Source of the DNA: Rhodopseudomonas palustris
GTDB lineage: Bacteria > Pseudomonadota > Alphaproteobacteria > Rhizobiales > Xanthobacteraceae
NCBI RefSeq assembly: GCF_007005445.1
Contig: NZ_CP041387.1
Coordinates: 1,302,001 to 1,366,000, forward strand
Length of the DNA: 64,000 bases
Direction: 5' to 3'
The notes under the pieces are model-generated. The model saw only the letters and a list, made by a program, of their open reading frames with translations, was not told the origin of the DNA and did not search any database. The position numbers and the translations under genes are program-made. This document shows, piece after piece, positions 63,101 through 64,000 of this stretch. Position 1 is the stretch's first letter, and each line of letters opens with the position of its first letter.

Positions 63101-64000
63101 TCAGCCGTGGGCGTGAACGCCGAGGTCGTCGCGCGGGGTGATGCCGAGGCGGTTGAACAGCATGCGGTCCTTGCTGTCTCCCGGGTTCGGCGTCGTCAGC
63201 AGGGTGTCGCCGATGAAGATCGAGTTGGCGCCGGCGAGGAAGCACAGCGCCTGCATCTCGTCGCTCATCGCGGTGCGACCGGCGGCAAGGCGGACGTCGG
63301 ACTTCGGCATCATGATCCGCGCCAGCGCGATGGTGCGAACGAACTCGAACGGGTCGACCGGCGTCGCGGTCTTGGCGATCGGGGTGCCTTCGATCGGGAT
63401 CAGCATGTTAATCGGAACGCTCTCCGGATGCTGCGGCAGGTTGGCCAGCGTGCGCAGCATCTCGACGCGATCGGTCGGCTTCTCGCCGAGGCCGAGAATG
63501 CCGCCGCAGCACACCTTGATGCCGGCGTCCTGCACCTTTTCCAGCGTGTCGAGGCGGTCGCCGAAGCTGCGGGTCTTCACCACCGAGGCGTAAAACTCTT
63601 CCGAGGTATCGATGTTGTGGTTGTAGTAGTCGAGCCCGGCGTCGGCGAGCTGCTTGGCCTGATCGTCGGTCAGCATGCCGAGTGTCATGCAGGCTTCCAT
63701 GCCGAGCGCCTTGACGCCCTTTACCATCTCGATCACCGGAGCCATGTCGCGCTCCTTCGGCGAGCGCCACGCCGCGCCCATGCAGTAGCGCGTTGCGCCG
63801 GCATCTCGCGCCGCCTTGGCGGCCTCGATCACCTTGGCCGGCTCCATCAGCTTGGAGGCGGGCAGGGCGGTGTCGTGATGCGCCGACTGGCTGCAATAGC
63901 CGCAATCCTCGGCGCAGCCGCCGGTCTTGACGTTGAGGAGCTGATTGCACTGCACTTGGTTCGGATCGAAGGTCTGGCGGTGGATGGTCTGCGCCCGGAA
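63101..64000 (-). CDS. bioB: Biotin synthase, 5' end cut by window edge
   Basis: Radical SAM enzyme that inserts sulfur into dethiobiotin. About 299 residues are visible; the N terminus lies beyond the right edge. The radical SAM motif is CAEDCGYC (after [11 protein letters not shown]), followed by [15 protein letters not shown], which holds the Cys of the [2Fe-2S] cluster, and [17 protein letters not shown] and [19 protein letters not shown]. The C-terminal Arg of the second cluster lies in [10 protein letters not shown]. Whether other bio genes follow cannot be seen. Confidence 0.96.
   Translation of the reverse strand, partial: FRAQTIHRQTFDPNQVQCNQLLNVKTGGCAEDCGYCSQSAHHDTALPASKLMEPAKVIEAAKAARDAGATRYCMGAAWRSPKERDMAPVIEMVKGVKALGMEACMTLGMLTDDQAKQLADAGLDYYNHNIDTSEEFYASVVKTRSFGDRLDTLEKVQDAGIKVCCGGILGLGEKPTDRVEMLRTLANLPQHPESVPINMLIPIEGTPIAKTATPVDPFEFVRTIALARIMMPKSDVRLAAGRTAMSDEMQALCFLAGANSIFIGDTLLTTPNPGDSKDRMLFNRLGITPRDDLGVHAHG

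Overview
The window looks like a chromosomal segment of a Rhodopseudomonas palustris-type alphaproteobacterium (Bradyrhizobium relatives). The clues are high GC with strong third-position GC bias, a complete acpXL-fabZXL-fabF2XL-fabF1XL-adh2XL-lpxXL very-long-chain acyl lipid A cluster, a class II DAHP synthase, a DUF2865 protein, and several families of palindromic intergenic repeats of the kind common in this group. No rRNA, tRNA, CRISPR array, prophage or transposase was seen. Most of the window is core metabolism. The only clear accessory patch is about 8.57-10.02 kb, which holds a lower-GC HEPN-like gene and a VapBC module.

Layout. 0-8.6 kb: truncated moaA, a lipoprotein gene, gph diverging from an rpiA-DUF2059-gor run, a class II DAHP synthase gene, dgkA and nadE. 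8.6-10 kb: HEPN-like gene, vapC and vapB behind a perfect AT-rich palindrome. 10.2-14 kb: LuxR-type regulator, FAD oxidoreductase, DUF2865 protein and a small exported protein. 14.4-18.2 kb: cysS, a 43-residue membrane peptide, a GNAT gene and cimA, the last three tightly coupled. 18.5-23.6 kb: a TPP enzyme and an FAD hydroxyacid dehydrogenase facing a five-haem cytochrome that appears to be a fusion. 23.7-32.9 kb: LOG protein, an Atm1-like ABC exporter, psd-pssA, motA-motB, a rhodanese, an aminotransferase and a polyamine-type binding protein. 33-34.9 kb: an orphan B12-binding radical SAM protein. 35.3-40.6 kb: the lipid A very-long-chain acyl cluster. 40.8-45.2 kb: a small membrane protein, MgtC-like and AhpD-like proteins, a HerA-like ATPase and a UTRA/chorismate-lyase-like protein. 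45.2-53.4 kb: serB and miaA head to head with overlapping start codons, then ilvB-ilvH behind an apparent leader-peptide attenuator, an attachment-type protein, two amino-acid/drug exporters and ilvC. 53.7-64 kb: a FadR-type regulator with its operator, a branched-chain-type binding protein, an SDR, an osmoprotectant ABC system (permease fused to binding protein), a divergent nitrate/sulfonate/thiamine-precursor-type ABC operon with a Nudix gene, and truncated bioB.

How the genes connect. Three loci serve branched-chain amino acid synthesis: cimA (2-oxobutanoate precursor), ilvBH (acetohydroxyacid synthase) and ilvC (reductoisomerase). The ilvBH leader encodes a short peptide with an uninterrupted Leu-Leu-Leu-Val-Ile-Val run ahead of a T-tailed terminator, so end-product attenuation is likely. 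psd and pssA are consecutive steps of phosphatidylethanolamine synthesis in reverse gene order. The lipid A cluster contains one normal ketosynthase and one with no cysteine at all, which points to a catalytic/chain-length-factor pair.

The observations most worth a second look are the five-haem fusion cytochrome, the cysteine-free ketosynthase, the ilvB attenuator, the remnant second copy of the ilvC 3' end with only synonymous differences, the VapBC-HEPN patch, and the 26-bp perfect inverted repeats splitting an ABC transporter operon.
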